Counted from the first letter of the stretch, positions 10,481 to 21,375 are shown. The stretch is 64,000 bases of DNA from Heligmosomoides polygyrus polygyrus (GCA_947396885.1 OX377202.1:18786001-18850000), one strand, 5' to 3'. Numbers and translations: made by a program. The notes: generated by a model from the letters alone, not told the origin.

Positions 10481-10844
10481 CTTCATGATTAGGAAAATAA
10501 AAATTTTCTGACATATGGTAGGCATGGAATGCACCAGGCACTCGCCTGAAATTTAGCATTCTACACTCGATTGATTGCTTTTCGCTTGAATACTTTTTAT
10601 AGTTTCTTCACAAAGTGGTATATTAATTGATTTATGCTTCTTTTAATGTTTAACATTTTGAAACACACTGCTGCCTGGGAATCCTAAAAAATGCAGGTTC
10701 TCTGTTCTTTCAAAGGTTCTAACGTTGCTGTTGGTCATGCTTTTGAAGATGCTTGTGAGTCGTAGAAAAGCACAGGATGACGAGATTTCTGTGGCGTGTA
10801 ATTGATTAAGATTGCGCCATGCCTATGCCTAAATCCTTGCATTT

Positions 10845-11190
10845 CAGACTTGACTGATTGTGCATGGGCTGAATGATTGTTACAATCTTGTTAATACTTG
10901 GCCAGGTTACCCCTACTGTGGTTTTTTTTAATGCTAGGACTACAATTACTGGAAATAATTGTGACATTTGAGTTTATTGACTGCACAATTCAAATGTGAG
11001 CAGGAGCCCCATTTTCCAAAATGGATTCTATAGGCTGATGAAGCAACATTCAAGCTGAATGGAGAGGTTAATTATCATAACTGAGCTACTAGACAACGGA
11101 AAACCTTAAAAGAAACACAGCACAGGTTAACCTGGTCAATTAGTAGCAAGATTGTTACAAGCATTCAATAAATGCACAGTCAAACGAGTC
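10845..11190. mobile_element. fold-back element with ~70-bp arms
   Basis: The left arm around 10850-10920 (TTGACTGATTGTGCATG, GATTGTTACAATCTTG, TTGGCCAGGTTA) matches the reverse complement of the right arm 11112-11187 (TAACCTGGTCAATTAG, CAAGATTGTTACAAGC, AAATGCACAGTCAAAC). No coding content. It is probably a MITE or the internal hairpin of a larger AT-rich element. Confidence 0.65.
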
Positions 11191-11934
11191 GAAATCAAAG
11201 ATTTCAGGCGGGGGCATGGCGCAGTGTTTGCTATTTACACGGATCAAAAGTTCTGCTACTCTATGCCTTCATATAAGTTTTAAGCATCTCTAAGAACTTC
11301 ACTAGCAGCAGTGATAGAACCTTTCAAATAGTACCCGGAATTTGAGGATACTTTGCATTATTCGCAAGCCATAGTGTGTTCTTAAGTTTTAAACATTAGA
11401 AAGCACGAATCATTCGGCACGGCCACTTTGTGGAGAAATTATGACAAGCATTCTGGCGAAGCGCAATCAAACTAATGTAAAATGCAAAATTTCAGACGAG
11501 TGCATACCGCATTCCATACCGCTCCTATGTCAGAAAATTTCAGTTTTTCTATGCTTTCATATGAACCCTTAACGTTTCCGGTACCTTTACTGTGAGCAAA
11601 GTTATCATCTTCCAAACAGTGTATACATTTTTTAGAGACTCTCTGTATATTTCTAGCTCCTCTCAAAGGGTCATACTATATAATAATCCGCTAAGCGATG
11701 AGTCACACTATCAATCGGCGATGAGTCATAAAATAAGGGAAATTACGGGGCACAAATTAAGGCAAGAAGTTATCGGAAAATACCCAGACGGCTTCTATGC
11801 GCCTGGCGACTCAGGAGACGAGCAGAACATGTCGGCGACCGTGCATGGCGAGCCGTAGACGTGCCGAAGACGTCGGCAACCGTGCATGGGCATTTAGGTG
11901 ATCATCGACAGAAGGCCTTCACAGCAGGGAGACA

Positions 11935-12125
11935 ATCGATATCGATCGATATTATCGATTTTTTGCGGATGTCGTTCAAGCAGCACGAAACTTCAGCGCT
12001 GGGGCTAATCGAGGTCGCCGAACACGAATCGGAAGTCGACCAATCGATATCGATCAATATTATCGGTTTCTATGGGTGTCGTTCAAGCGGCACGGAACTT
12101 CAGCCCTGGGACTAATCGAGGTCCT
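11935..12125. repeat. two tandem ~106-bp units
   Basis: AATCGATATCGATCGATATT...GTCGTTCAAGCAGCACG...GGGGCTAATCGAGGTC at 11935-12027 recurs with about 10% change from 12041. The CGATATCG core is itself palindromic. Confidence 0.75.
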
Positions 12126-12126
12126 G

Positions 12127-12265
12127 ACCGGTGGTTTTCTCCCAGATTTAACCGACCAGGGTGGAGAGGGGGGAGGTGGGAGACACGCCGGTGGTTTTCT
12201 CCCAGTTTTAACTGATCGGGGGTAAGAGGGGGGGGGGGGGGGGGGGGGTTGGGAGACACGCGGGT
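12127..12265. repeat. two 61-bp units ending in a G-run
   Basis: CCGGTGGTTTTCTCCCAG..TTAAC is repeated at 12127 and 12188. Each copy is followed by a G-rich GGGAGACACGC block. The second copy carries an uninterrupted run of about 21 G (12228-12248). Confidence 0.8.
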
Positions 12266-12673
12266 ACTATGGCCGAAGGAGTGCTACACAACAGTATGAG
12301 GACGAAAGCACTGATTAACGCAAACAGATTACGTTTCTGAACTGTCTGAAGATAGTGCCAACGTTGAAGAGATGTTGAGGATGGGAGGGAGAGCTGGACG
12401 GCTTCGAAGAACTACTCACTGATCTTAGAGAAGGTAGACCAAGGTTCAAAATTATTAAGGTTTTCAAATACCTCTTTTTACTACTAAGGTGTCGAGAAGG
12501 CTGCACAAGCAGATCAGCTACTTGAAGTGAGTGATCTTGGCTTAGTTCTCTAGGGTCGCGCGAAGCGCGCAAGTGCGAGACACGCCGACAGGCGTGCCGG
12601 AGCTTTTGTAAATATATAAATATATATATGTTTATTTCTAGCTCCTCTCAAGCTCCTGAATGGGCCACCAATG

Positions 12674-12828
12674 GTTAGTTTACAGAAATTAGCGAAGCCA
12701 CGGGATATCCGCTAGCCTCTATAGAAGCCAGCGATGATTCAGTGCTGTGCTGTTAACCTCAAACGAAGAGGTCGAAGAATGTTCGGCTCGATGCTCACCT
12801 GTTCAGCTCCACCGGGCTTCTGCGACAG
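12674..12828 (-). repeat. right arm of the inverted repeat pair
   Basis: This is the reverse complement of 9968-10121. TTAGTTTACAGAAATTAGCG, GTCGAAGAATGTTCGGCTCG and CACCTGTTCAGCTCCACCG are readable. Weaker similarity continues for about 50 bases outward (ATTCTCCC at both ends). Confidence 0.8.
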
Positions 12829-13254
12829 TCGGCTGTATAGACATGCATTCAGAGAGCAACGTCTAACTTGGGAGAATGGCTACCCAAAAAAAGGACTAAG
12901 GTAGTCATACCGACGAATTAAAACGCATATCGATCTTCCCTTTAAAAAGCTTTCCATCATCAGTGTTGTTACGCCCGACAAAGCGCTTTTTCTTGGTGCA
13001 TGCGCGAGTATTTGCACAACTGACCTGTTTCAGTTGACTCGTTAATTCGTCGATTTTCATGAAGGTCGTCGTCATTTAGCAGTGCAGTCGTGTCCCTTAT
13101 GACTGATTTCCCCAAAATCACTTCCAGCGCCATATAACTCCAAACTTCCGTTGGTAAGTAAACAAAGACCCCAGCAGTAAGTTGTTCTTCTGCGATACAT
13201 CGACGGCTTCTTCATCACGTAAGTGCGGCCGATTCCCTTACCGACCCATTTCCT

Positions 13255-13335
13255 TTATGAGGATGATGTCGTCGTTGGGGAATGGTGAAATCTTGGTCGT
13301 GAATACACTGTATAGCTCTCGAAGTATAATCTTTT
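13255..13335 (-). pseudogene. LINE reverse transcriptase fragment
   Basis: The minus strand reads LRELYS.FTTKISPF.ND, the same residues as in the longer LINE remnant at 13735-13815. The two paralogous pieces flank the minus-strand SINE at 13338-13584. Confidence 0.6.
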
Positions 13336-13337
13336 TC

Positions 13338-13584
13338 TGATGCGCCACGGATTTCACTTTTACAGGATATCGTGGAGGTAATTAAAATGCACATTCCACC
13401 TATACGGTGAGTTGCGCTAGCCCGTCGATGAACAAGTCAGCGCTCTGTCCTTCCTAGACAGGTCTGATACCAATTTCCCGACCCCAAAGAGATGATGGGC
13501 TTGGTTGGCCTGGGAGCGAAACCCGAACCACGAACCTGCAATGGGATGCACGTGACAACCGGCTTCATCCCCGTCTACACTGCC
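13338..13584 (-). repeat. SINE family 1, truncated and diverged
   Basis: GATGCGCCACGGATTTCACTT (3' part), GATGAACAAGTCAGCGCTC and GGCTTGGTTGGCCTGGGAGC are present. The extreme tail is missing. Confidence 0.75.
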
Positions 13585-13639
13585 AAACTCCCTCCTACGG
13601 GATAGTGTGGGGGTAATATGGAATGGAAGGTCTTTGAAA

Positions 13640-14990
13640 TGACTTCGCCACTGCTACTTGTCTTCACATTCTGGATCGCACATGACGTTTTCGAGGGTAC
13701 ACTGAAGAGCTTCGGGGATATGGCATTCCCTTGCCGAGCCCCTCTCTTCATGTGGATGACGACGTCGTTGTAGAATGGTGAGATCTTGGTCGTGAATCCA
13801 CTGTACAGCTCTCGAAGGACTCTGATTTACTGAGTAGGAACGCCCTGAGTGAGCAGGGCGTCGATGACCGCTTCAGTTTCGACGGAGTCGAATGCCTTCT
13901 TCAGGTCGATGAACGTAAGGCACAGCGGCAGCTTGTACTCTCGCGCTACTTCGATGAACTTCGTAATGGAGTTTATGTGGTCGGTCGTGCTAAATCGTCA
14001 GATCGGGCGATAGTTGCCAATGTCGTGCACGTCTCCCTTCTTGTACAGCAAGACGGTCTTGCTGGTCTTCCACTGAGATGGAACCTTGCACTCCGACAGG
14101 TAGCGTGTGCAAAGCCGCGCCAGGGTGTTCGTGAACACCGACGAAATGTTCTTGAGGTGGTCCTTTCGGGACCGAGTGCTGTTCAAATCTTCATTGATGA
14201 AATGGTGCATCGGATCTCGGAAGGGAGGACAGGCACATCTATCCCGGGGAAGACGGTCTGGGGGCAGGTGGACGTGGCTATCAAAAAGGTCGGAGTATAA
14301 GTCGTGAATGACCTTCTCGATTGTCCTTCTGGAAGAGGTGATGGTTACGTCAGGACGTCGGAGAGCGGTCGTCTTGGTCTTGAAGTTGGAGAACTCCCGG
14401 CGGGCATTGCGGATGCTCAACCCTGCCTCTGCTGCTTCAGCCAACACTTCCGCCCTTCTCTCCTTAAGATTCTCCTTTATCGCCGCTCTGCATAGCTTCG
14501 CAAGCTCAGACGTTAGTTGGTAGTTGTCTGCCGCTCGTGCTGCTCCTCGCTAGCGTATCTGCTCGAGAGTTTCCAGAGAGAGAGACGGCTCTTGGTGGTC
14601 TTCAAACTCTCGGCTCCCTTAGCTCTATCGCGGAGATGTGCTCGAAACGGTAGATTCTTCGCCAATGTTGTTCATGATCGTGTCTTTCTAAAAGCCGACA
14701 AGAGATGTGTAAAGGTCCCTATTGGTGATCCTTCTGCTAGTCCTCTTCTTGAACTTCGCTTTCTCCCCTCCTTGACGCGAAAAGCGGAACCTCGCGCAAG
14801 GGGGACGGTGATCCGATCCCGTGAAGAACTTGAGAAGGAGACGTCGGTCAGGCAATACATGCGGTTGAAAATGATATAGTCGTTGTGGAACTGCCCAATG
14901 GGAGAGAGTAAAAAAAGGTGTCGGTTGGCCTCGTCAATTTTCTTGCAAAGGATTTTCTTGTATTCGATGTGCTTCTCTCCAAAGTTCAAA
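13640..14990 (-). pseudogene. LINE (RTE-like) reverse transcriptase, degenerate
   Basis: Reading 5' to 3' on the minus strand, the linker LTSELAKLCRAAIKENLKER is followed by a continuous 149-codon frame (14447-13998). It has AEAGLSIRNARREF, DLYSDLFDSHVHLPP, NTLARLCTRYLSECKVPSQW and KTSKTVLLYKKGDVHDIGNY. After a frame change come FSTTDHINSITKFIEVAREY, LPLCLTFIDLKKAFDSVETE and AVIDALLTQGVPTQ-stop. The SECKVP.QWK..K.VLLYKKGD..D.GNYRPI and FIDLKKAFD blocks are RT-domain motifs of RTE/Jockey-like LINEs. The FADD catalytic segment is absent, about 60 residues between YRPI and GFS are deleted, and several stops are present, so it is dead. Hookworm RTE elements such as 'dingo' are a likely relative (knowledge, not tested). 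Confidence 0.8.
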
Positions 14991-14999
14991 AAGGGGAAG

Positions 15000-15990
15000 C
15001 TTACCTTTCAGGCTCTTCGTAAAAGTGCTTTAACACAGTAGCTCCCTTTTCTGCTCGCCTGTGTCAGACTGGTCACGTAGAGGAAAACAGGTCCTCAGGA
15101 GAATCTTGTGATCACCATGGGAGGCAGGAACGCTGCAGCCGATCAAAGCTAATCAGACTATTGACCGAACATGAGCAGACCAATCAGGGCACCGGCCACA
15201 TAGAGGCCACTTTTGGGTGGCATGCCAATCAATGAGCCGACCCTAGCACCTCCCTAGGTGGCGTACCTTTACGATGCGGCCTTAGTTGTCTGGAACGCTC
15301 ACAGCTTCGTATCTAGGCTACATTATCACCACTAGGCCATTGTACCGAAGTCTAATGTTCCTCATCCGCTGTCTGTTGTTCTTGGCAGATGACTTCTCAA
15401 CAACCATGCGGATAGAACGAAGCTCTACGACGGCACTATGCCGGTTAATCATCGAATGATCCGTGGCCGGCATAGTTCCGTCGTAGAAGTTCATGTTTTT
15501 GAAGTGAAACTTAGGAGAACGTCTAGGGTGGCAGGCGCTGGGTCAGAGATCCCCCGCTACAGGTAGTCCTAGTGAATCGCATGTAGAAACCGAATGCGCT
15601 TCCTAATGCACTAATCTTTGTCCAAAGCATTCGGAAGCCAGTACAACCGGTCCACCGTGATGTGGAAACAAGATCGGCTTTCACGAAATGCCCTTTCATG
15701 CTTTTTCGACTTGTCGCAGCCTGCTGAAATGATTTTACAGCCAATCGACTCTCTTTGTCGACTTGACGCCCATTATGTTGATTTTTATTTAAAGCTTTTC
15801 GAAAGCAAGTTGTGATTACCTTGCGATTGTCTATCAAGTGCTTAGCTCTCTTGGAGTTCGTCTTGTAGTGTTTTCTCCTAGTTCTGTGGATTCTTTAACA
15901 CATTCATCAGCATTCGTTGTTTTAACTAACGGCAGAATCAGCTGAATATTTCTTTCCGATCTATTAGATTGTTGCATGCGAAACGGCCGA
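15000..15990. other. no gene; contains a 20-bp-arm hairpin
   Basis: At 15423-15442 CTACGACGGCACTATGCCGG faces its reverse complement at about 15467-15486 with one mismatch. No coding signature is seen; open frames on both strands are unsupported. Confidence 0.5.
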
Positions 15991-16013
15991 CTTTGACTGA
16001 ACAATTTGACAGA

Positions 16014-17050
16014 TCATAACTTTGCTTGGAAGCAATTTTCAATAGAAACATGAACCATTACAATTAGTGCACTTTTCCCAATGTGACAATGGCTCAGACA
16101 TTCTGTCTTTTTAAAAATCAGAACTACGAGAATTAATGAAACATAAGAAGTCATTTTCGACATCATCTTAGTTGCTGAGTTTTTGTCCTTCACACGAGGA
16201 TCTGAACGCTTGAAAGAATGATAATCGGTTGGTGGCAGATCTGGGGAATCTGCTGGATGTGGCAGAGTTTCGTGTACCGTACACGGTTTCATCCAGTTTC
16301 TGGAGAACATGCAGTAGGATTGAGCCTTTTCGATTGACCCAAGCCAACTGTTTTTCGATCAACTTCTGGTGCATCATTTCAATTTCGGCGGAACAGTTCT
16401 CCGCTGTGATATTCTCTCCAGTCTCCATGAAATTGTAATGGACTGCCATAACAATGTTTTGTTGCGATCAAAACTTCTAGCACCAGGCTGGACTCGAACC
16501 CGCACCTCCCTCTGACCGGGCGGGACTATCTCAGCCGTTGTCCACCATACGGTCATCATGGCCCCCTTTGGATAGAGTCGTGGTTCGGCATTTCCTTTAG
16601 AACTCCCACTCTTTTCCAGCCATTGTGCAGAGCGACGACGATTGTCAGAGAGGCCCCATTTTTCGTCGTATGTCACGATTCTGACCAAAAAAGGCTCCCT
16701 TAGATTGCACAGCCTTAACGGAACACAGGTGCCGTGGTGCTTCAGCATCTCTCCGGCGGTCAGTTCGTGAGGGGGCCATTTATCCAATTCCTTCACTTTT
16801 TCGTGGCGACTGATAGTGCTGCCGTCAACGCCGAAATGCTGTTTTATCACTCGCACAGTTTGAAGCGGACCAGCTTCTACCATGACTTTAAGTTGGTCGT
16901 CGTTAAGGAGTGATGGCCGCCTGCTTCAGTCTTCGTCTTCGAGACTTTCATCTACAGTTCGATACCTTTCGAACCAGTGGTGAATTGTCTTTAGCGAAAT
17001 CCTTTCTAATTCAAGTAGAACACCCTAATATTACGTTGATTCATACTGTA
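16014..17050 (-). pseudogene. mariner transposase pseudogene (Hsmar1/bandit-like)
   Basis: The minus strand begins MNQRNIRVFYL near 17049. It continues with the helix-turn-helix and linker (HHWFERYRTVDESLEDED, DDQLKVMVEAGPLQTVRVIK, GVDGSTISRHEKVKELDKWP and PHELTAGE), then the first catalytic block (REPFLVRIVTYDEKWGL with DNRRRSAQWLEK) and PKGAMMTVWW. After an inserted repeat come HYNFMETGENITAEN, VNRKGSILLH, PHPADSPDLPPTDYHSFKRS (third catalytic Asp) and finally EPLSHWEKCTNCNGS. These match the cecropia/Hsmar1 mariner lineage, known in Ancylostoma as 'bandit'. Frameshifts, internal stops, a deletion removing the second catalytic Asp (HDNARPH region) and the nested repeat at 16447-16545 make it inactive. 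Confidence 0.85.
16447..16545 (-). repeat. tRNA-like SINE family 2 inserted in the mariner
   Basis: The minus strand reads CCCGCCCGGTCAGAGGGAGG, GTGCGGGTTCGAGTCCAGCC and GAAGTTTTGATCGCAACAAA, matching the element at 20475-20580. It splits the mariner frame between the MTVWW and HYNFMETGENI blocks, so it arrived after the mariner. Confidence 0.8.
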
Positions 17051-17305
17051 AAAACGACGTTCAGAAACTCGACAAGAGGCAATTATCTCACAAATCCACA
17101 AATGGTAAGAAGGCGTAGATGTTGCGTTTTCAGATACTATATACAATGCCTGAAAGTTGAACATTTGTAATCACAAAAAACCGACCAGAAGTTGAGGTAG
17201 CGAAATCGGCCATTTCATATGCAACGACCTAATATACATATAAGGCGTCATTTGAGGCATATTGTATGATAGGATAGAGGCCGATTTTCCCAGGATATTG
17301 GGATT

Positions 17306-17580
17306 GCCTGAGCGTGGTAGTGCAATCGGAAAAGGCGCCAGCTGTCGTATGCCCAGTTCCAGGCTCATGGTTCGGATTTCTCGCATAGGCAAACCAAGCC
17401 TTCCTCCGAGCTTGGTGAATTATACCAAATTTTTAGGGACGGATGAGACACTGACATGTCCATTTACTGACCACCGCAAGTGATTGCATAAGCCATCTGC
17501 AGACTCAAATTGCCTCCATTACATCCTGCAGAAGTAGAATGCTTGGCTCAGCCCAAGAGAGATAGACTGCGCCGTTTTTT
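17306..17580 (+). repeat. SINE family 1, diverged
   Basis: GAGCGTGGTAGTGCAATCGG (head), GGTTCGGATTTCTCGCATAG (B-box) and GCAGAAGTAGAATGCTTGGC are present. The tail degenerates to GCCGTTTTTTTT. Confidence 0.75.
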
Positions 17581-17660
17581 TTAAGATCTATGGTATATCC
17601 GTTAAGTGCACATGCAACCCATTTAATGGCTTGTGAGGGCCACGAGATCAAGAAGTCGGG

Positions 17661-17810
17661 AAACTGTCCTCCACTATACCAATGGTGCCAATTTACCGAT
17701 CGAACGGGGAATAAATGGATTTGCTTGCCTGGATAAGAACCGAACCATGGATCAATTCGAGGTGAGCGTGAGATCGGCGACCCCTTCGTTTGCACCACAC
17801 GCGCTCAAGT
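17661..17810 (-). repeat. SINE family 1 head half, decayed
   Basis: GGTGCCAATTTACCGATCG, GCTTGCCTGGATAAGAACCG and CACCACACGCGCTC follow the minus-strand SINE order. Confidence 0.5.
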
Positions 17811-17924
17811 TGAGCCAATTTTATAATCCATTCACTCAATCATTACCATGTTGTTAGAGTCATCCGTCTTTATGCAATTATTCTTAAATGAATGTGACTC
17901 CCATCGTCATATGCAATCTGGAAC

Positions 17925-18190
17925 CGAGATTCATGGTTCGAGTCCTAGTCAAACAAAGCTTTGCATCGCTCCAGGGCGTGCGATTCTATAGCAGACTTCA
18001 GACTGGAGTAGAATAAGCGCTGAGTTCTTCATCGGATAAAGGGTGAAGATCGGTGTCATACAATCTCCTTGTGTGATTCGCCACGCATTCTACTTCGATG
18101 TGATACCGCGGAGGCGATGCGAATGGTCATTCGGCACATGCAGTGAGCTGCGGCGTCCGGCCGATGGACAGGACTGGACATATCTATAAA
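17925..18190. repeat. SINE family 1 pieces in opposite orientation
   Basis: A plus-strand piece (CATGGTTCGAGTCCTAGTC to GTTCTTCATCGG, about 17930-18040) is followed by a minus-strand 3' piece (CGCCACGCATTCTACTTCGA to GGCCGATGGACAG, 18078-18175). Confidence 0.55.
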
Positions 18191-18606
18191 GGCTTCAAAA
18201 GGAATTCGATGTCCGACTACCGATGGAAACACACTCTAAAGCGTCATTGTTATTTGTATTTCTGCACAATAGCAGAGGGGATGCTGCATTAGAAGGTAGT
18301 GCTGGACAGTTCCTTCGAGGTGCCTTCGAGCTAACGTAGCCTCCGAAAGCTTATTTTGCAGCTGCAACTTCCCTCATCATGTGACCAGGAAGTCCTGAAG
18401 AACGACCAACTGTCCAGCTTGCGCCTCGCGTCTTCCCTACTTGCCACGAAAGGTGACAAAAGCCGGTAGAAGTAGCTCGTGTAGTTTGATGACACGCTTC
18501 GTTTAGCATAGCTCAGGGCATTACGACAAGTGCATGGATGGAATGAAATCGGATTGACAGCTTCCTAGACGAGGAGCTCTTCGTGAAAAGTTGCAGAATT
18601 TTCGCA

Positions 18607-18883
18607 GAATAAGACGATACAGTCGGACGAGGCGCTAGCTGTCGCGTGCCTATACCTATTTCCTGGTGCGGATTTCCCGTCCAGGTCAACCAAGCCTTCT
18701 GTCTCCTAAAGGTCGATGAGTTAGTGCTTGACTAGTCTGGGAAGCGCCGACTTGTTCATCGGCAAGCCACCGCAAGTCATTGTATGGCCAAATACGCATT
18801 CAAATCGCCTCCACGGCATTCCGTAAAAGTGGAATGCGTGGCGCATCTCAAAGGGGATTGGGTAACGCCGTCCTGTTTATTCT
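18607..18883 (+). repeat. SINE family 1
   Basis: CAGTCGGACGAGGCGCTAGC, CGCAAGTCATTGTATGGCCA and ATGCGTGGCGCATCTCAAAG are present. A deletion of about 10 bases removes GGATAAA. Confidence 0.8.
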
Positions 18884-18896
18884 TCATAACGATGCA

Positions 18897-19200
18897 GCAA
18901 AGTGCTGTGGTGCAGTCGGAAAAGAGCACAGGTGGTGAGCGTTCCCCAAACCGAGTTTTATAGTTAGGGTTTAGCTCAAGCCAACCAAGCCAACCAAGCC
19001 ATCCATTTTTTCGGGTTCGGCATATTGGTACCAAAATTTTTGGAAAGAATAAAAGCCAGACTTATCCATCGGATGGCCACCGCAAGTTATTGTGTAGAGC
19101 AAAGGCAGTGCCTTCAAACTCCCTCCATGATATACAGTGGAAGAAGAGGAGGATACGTGGCGCATCCCTAACAGTTATTGACCACGGCCGTCTTTTTTCT
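18897..19200 (+). repeat. SINE family 1, second tandem copy
   Basis: It starts about 15 bases after the previous copy. The head is GTGGTGCAGTCGGAAAAGAG, and the body carries a small CCAACCAAG duplication. The tail is ACGGCCGTCTTTTTTC. Confidence 0.65.
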
Positions 19201-19479
19201 TATTTCTTATTTTTGCGATGCAACACTTGTGCACGACACCTATGTGATTCCTTCCCAGCATGTTACTCGTTTTGGTCCATGTCGTAAAGGTGGGCAGCAC
19301 TGAGAGATGGTAGCGAGCCAGCCAATCATAATTAGCCAAAGCACCAATCGAACACACGCCAGCCAATTAGGATACCAGCCGTACATGCTACCTCTGAAAG
19401 GCACGCCCACTCTATGCAGCCTGATTTATTGGCGCGTTTACAACCTCCAATACTGCTCGCTTTCGCGATATGAACCCCA

Positions 19480-19618
19480 ACCATCAACTTCTAGTGGATA
19501 TCATGGGGAGAATTTACATGCGTGCCTTTGGTGAGCTTGCGTGAGAAACCCGAGCCAATTGCTGATTCGGAAAGCACGCCACAACCAGCGCCTCCTCCGA
19601 CTGCGCCGCTATGCGCTG
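19480..19618 (-). repeat. SINE family 1, internally deleted
   Basis: A 3' piece (CTAGTGGATATCATGGGGAG) is joined to a head (GCGCCTCCTCCGACTGCGCC) with the centre missing. The minus-strand 3' fragment at 19783-19868 is a separate remnant. Confidence 0.65.
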
Positions 19619-20284
19619 CTGGGAACACACGCAGTCGTAACCTGAGAATTATGTCAGTATGCATCTAAGCATCGCTCTATGGTACGATGTGTGCTTCATG
19701 CTAAATATGAACTTTGCCAGACAATTCTTTTTCTCACTGTGAACACGTCAAACTTAACTAAATGATAGAAATCAGCTTTATTCAGACCTTGTTCGGGGTG
19801 AGCCACACGTTCTACCGCAACGAGATATCGTGGAGACAATTTGAATGCGCGTTCGGAACATAGAGCATGACTTATTTCATTCATTTACGTGTTGTGCTAT
19901 CATATTACGCACAACACATCACACAAAACGTGCGGTCGTCAGATTTAGAGAAACAAGACAATCTCGGAGGTTTTCAGAATTGCACGCAATCGTAGAAAGT
20001 GTCTGTTACTGTAACCAAAAAACGACTTCAAGAATACTCAGAAACACAGCTCTTTTCGAAAGAATTCTTAGAATAATAGGAAATGATTGAGATTTTTGTA
20101 ATGGAATAAGTTTATGGAGTATCCTCCAGCTAGCGGTGTACCTACGAATGGGTTGGTAATGTACAGGGTGCGGCACCTAAATCCCGGCAAATTTGGGTTA
20201 CAATTTCCCGCTCATACCGCCGGAGGTTGCGATTTGCGTCATTGAAGGCCATCTAGAGAATAGTCACAACCTCAAAATAACACG

Positions 20285-20355
20285 CAACAAAACATCGTTG
20301 TGACAGCTTACATCCTCGATACCAGCCAATTGAGGCTTAAAGAAACTGATTTGAA
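20285..20355 (+). repeat. SINE family 2 tail, direct repeat copy 1
   Basis: CAACAAAACATCGTTGTGAC through AGGCTTAAAGAAACTGATTT is repeated almost exactly at 20564-20634. The head is absent here. Confidence 0.8.
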
Positions 20356-20474
20356 TCATTTCTATCTAGGCCTACAGCTTAACTGGTTCCATGCTGATAT
20401 CAGCGGCCGGCTCATCCATATACGGGTGAGTGCTGATGGGTCCCACGAGGTGTGGATGTTGCGTTCGATCAAAC

Positions 20475-20637
20475 GCGCCGGTGGTGTAATGGCGTAGAGC
20501 ATTCCCGCCCGGTCAGAGGGAGGTGCGGGTTCGAGTCCCGCCTGGCGCTAGAAGTTTTGATCGCAACAAAACATCGTTGTGACAGCTTACTTCCTCGGTA
20601 CCAGCCAATTGAGGCTTAAAGAAACTGATTTGAACCT
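20475..20637 (+). repeat. tRNA-like SINE family 2 (head plus tail)
   Basis: The head at 20475-20548 folds like a tRNA. The acceptor is GCGCCGG with CTGGCGC, and the T arm is GCGGG-TTCGAGT-CCCGC. The anticodon arm (TTCCCGCCCGGTCAGAGGGA) is damaged and lacks U33, so it is not a working tRNA. The tail GAAGTTTTGATCGCAACAAA and the following 70 bases recur at 20285, 57350 and, weakly, 33270. The family differs from SINE family 1 in head and body. Confidence 0.75.
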
Positions 20638-20664
20638 CAGAGTACCCTCGAGGGCACTCTGAGG
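20635..20664. repeat. 30-bp near-perfect palindrome
   Basis: CCTCAGAGTACCCTC and GAGGGCACTCTGAGG are centred on CTCGAG with one mismatched pair. It immediately follows the SINE family 2 tail. Confidence 0.8.
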
Positions 20665-20977
20665 TTGTGACCCGTACTTGTATGAACACCGATCGGTGAC
20701 ACAGCTGCGGAGTGCAGCCGATGTATCGACGGTATTCACACAGGCGTTCGCCGGCTGAAATAATTCAATTTTTCGGGTACCCGAAATCACCTTTACGATG
20801 CCTTGGCTAGGTACAACGCCTTTGAGGCATCTGAGAGAGGTTCCGCATACACGGCGAGGAAAACCTATCCGCGGAAACGCGTGTCAAGAATCAAGAACCG
20901 CGACAGTCGTGGAAAAGGCTCAATAGCCGATTCTGCATTCTGGAGCACATCTTCTTCGCGCACTGCGAGCAAGTCCA

Positions 20978-21147
20978 GGGGTCGGATTCATCAAAGTTAC
21001 TGCAGTAACTTTAACGGAGAATTGTAAGCGAAAGCTCAGATAACGCGGCCTATCAAGCGATATGGTGGGCGATAAGCCGAGCTATCTGAGCTTTCGCTTA
21101 CAATTCTCCGTTAAAGTTACTGCAGTAATTTTGATGAATCCGGCCCC
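20978..21147. mobile_element. fold-back MITE, GGGSCGGATTCATC family, copy A
   Basis: Arms of about 62 bases run from GGGGTCGGATTCATCAAAGT through GCGAAAGCTCAGATA, with the right arm closing at GATGAATCCGGCCCC. The loop is about 45 bases. Inside each arm, AGTTACTGCAGTAACT is a further small palindrome. No coding. It lies just upstream of the Tc1-like transposase fragment. Confidence 0.85.
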
Positions 21148-21184
21148 AGTATGCCAACAGTGCACAAGTACACGAAAGCGCGAC

Positions 21185-21375
21185 AACCACCCTTGAGAGT
21201 CACCAAATAAGTTTATCTGCAAGTTTTTCAGACTGTATTGGATAATGTCGTGGATAATGACTTGAGCCTGAGAAAGGCCATATATCTTCCAGCAGGACGG
21301 CCGCCGACTCACACGAGCCATTTAGTCCAAAACTGGCCCGGTAACTTGGACATGCTTTGATCTAACCAGGATACT
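21185..21375 (+). pseudogene. Tc1/mariner-type transposase, central part
   Basis: Translation over shifted frames gives VYLQVFQTVLDNVVDNDLSL, then YIFQQDGRR (second catalytic Asp context FQQDG) and HLVQNWPGNLDML. It is interrupted near 21376 and resumes at 21786 with the third catalytic block. No intact frame. Confidence 0.6.

Noticed and set aside
14517..14879. 120-codon plus-strand gene
   Set aside because: Antisense to the LINE remnant whose minus-strand frame carries recognisable linker and RT motifs.
20475..20548. Functional tRNA gene
   Set aside because: Acceptor and T arms pair, but the anticodon arm is damaged, U33 is absent, and the sequence is the head of a dispersed repeat also found at 16447, 33135 and 57181.
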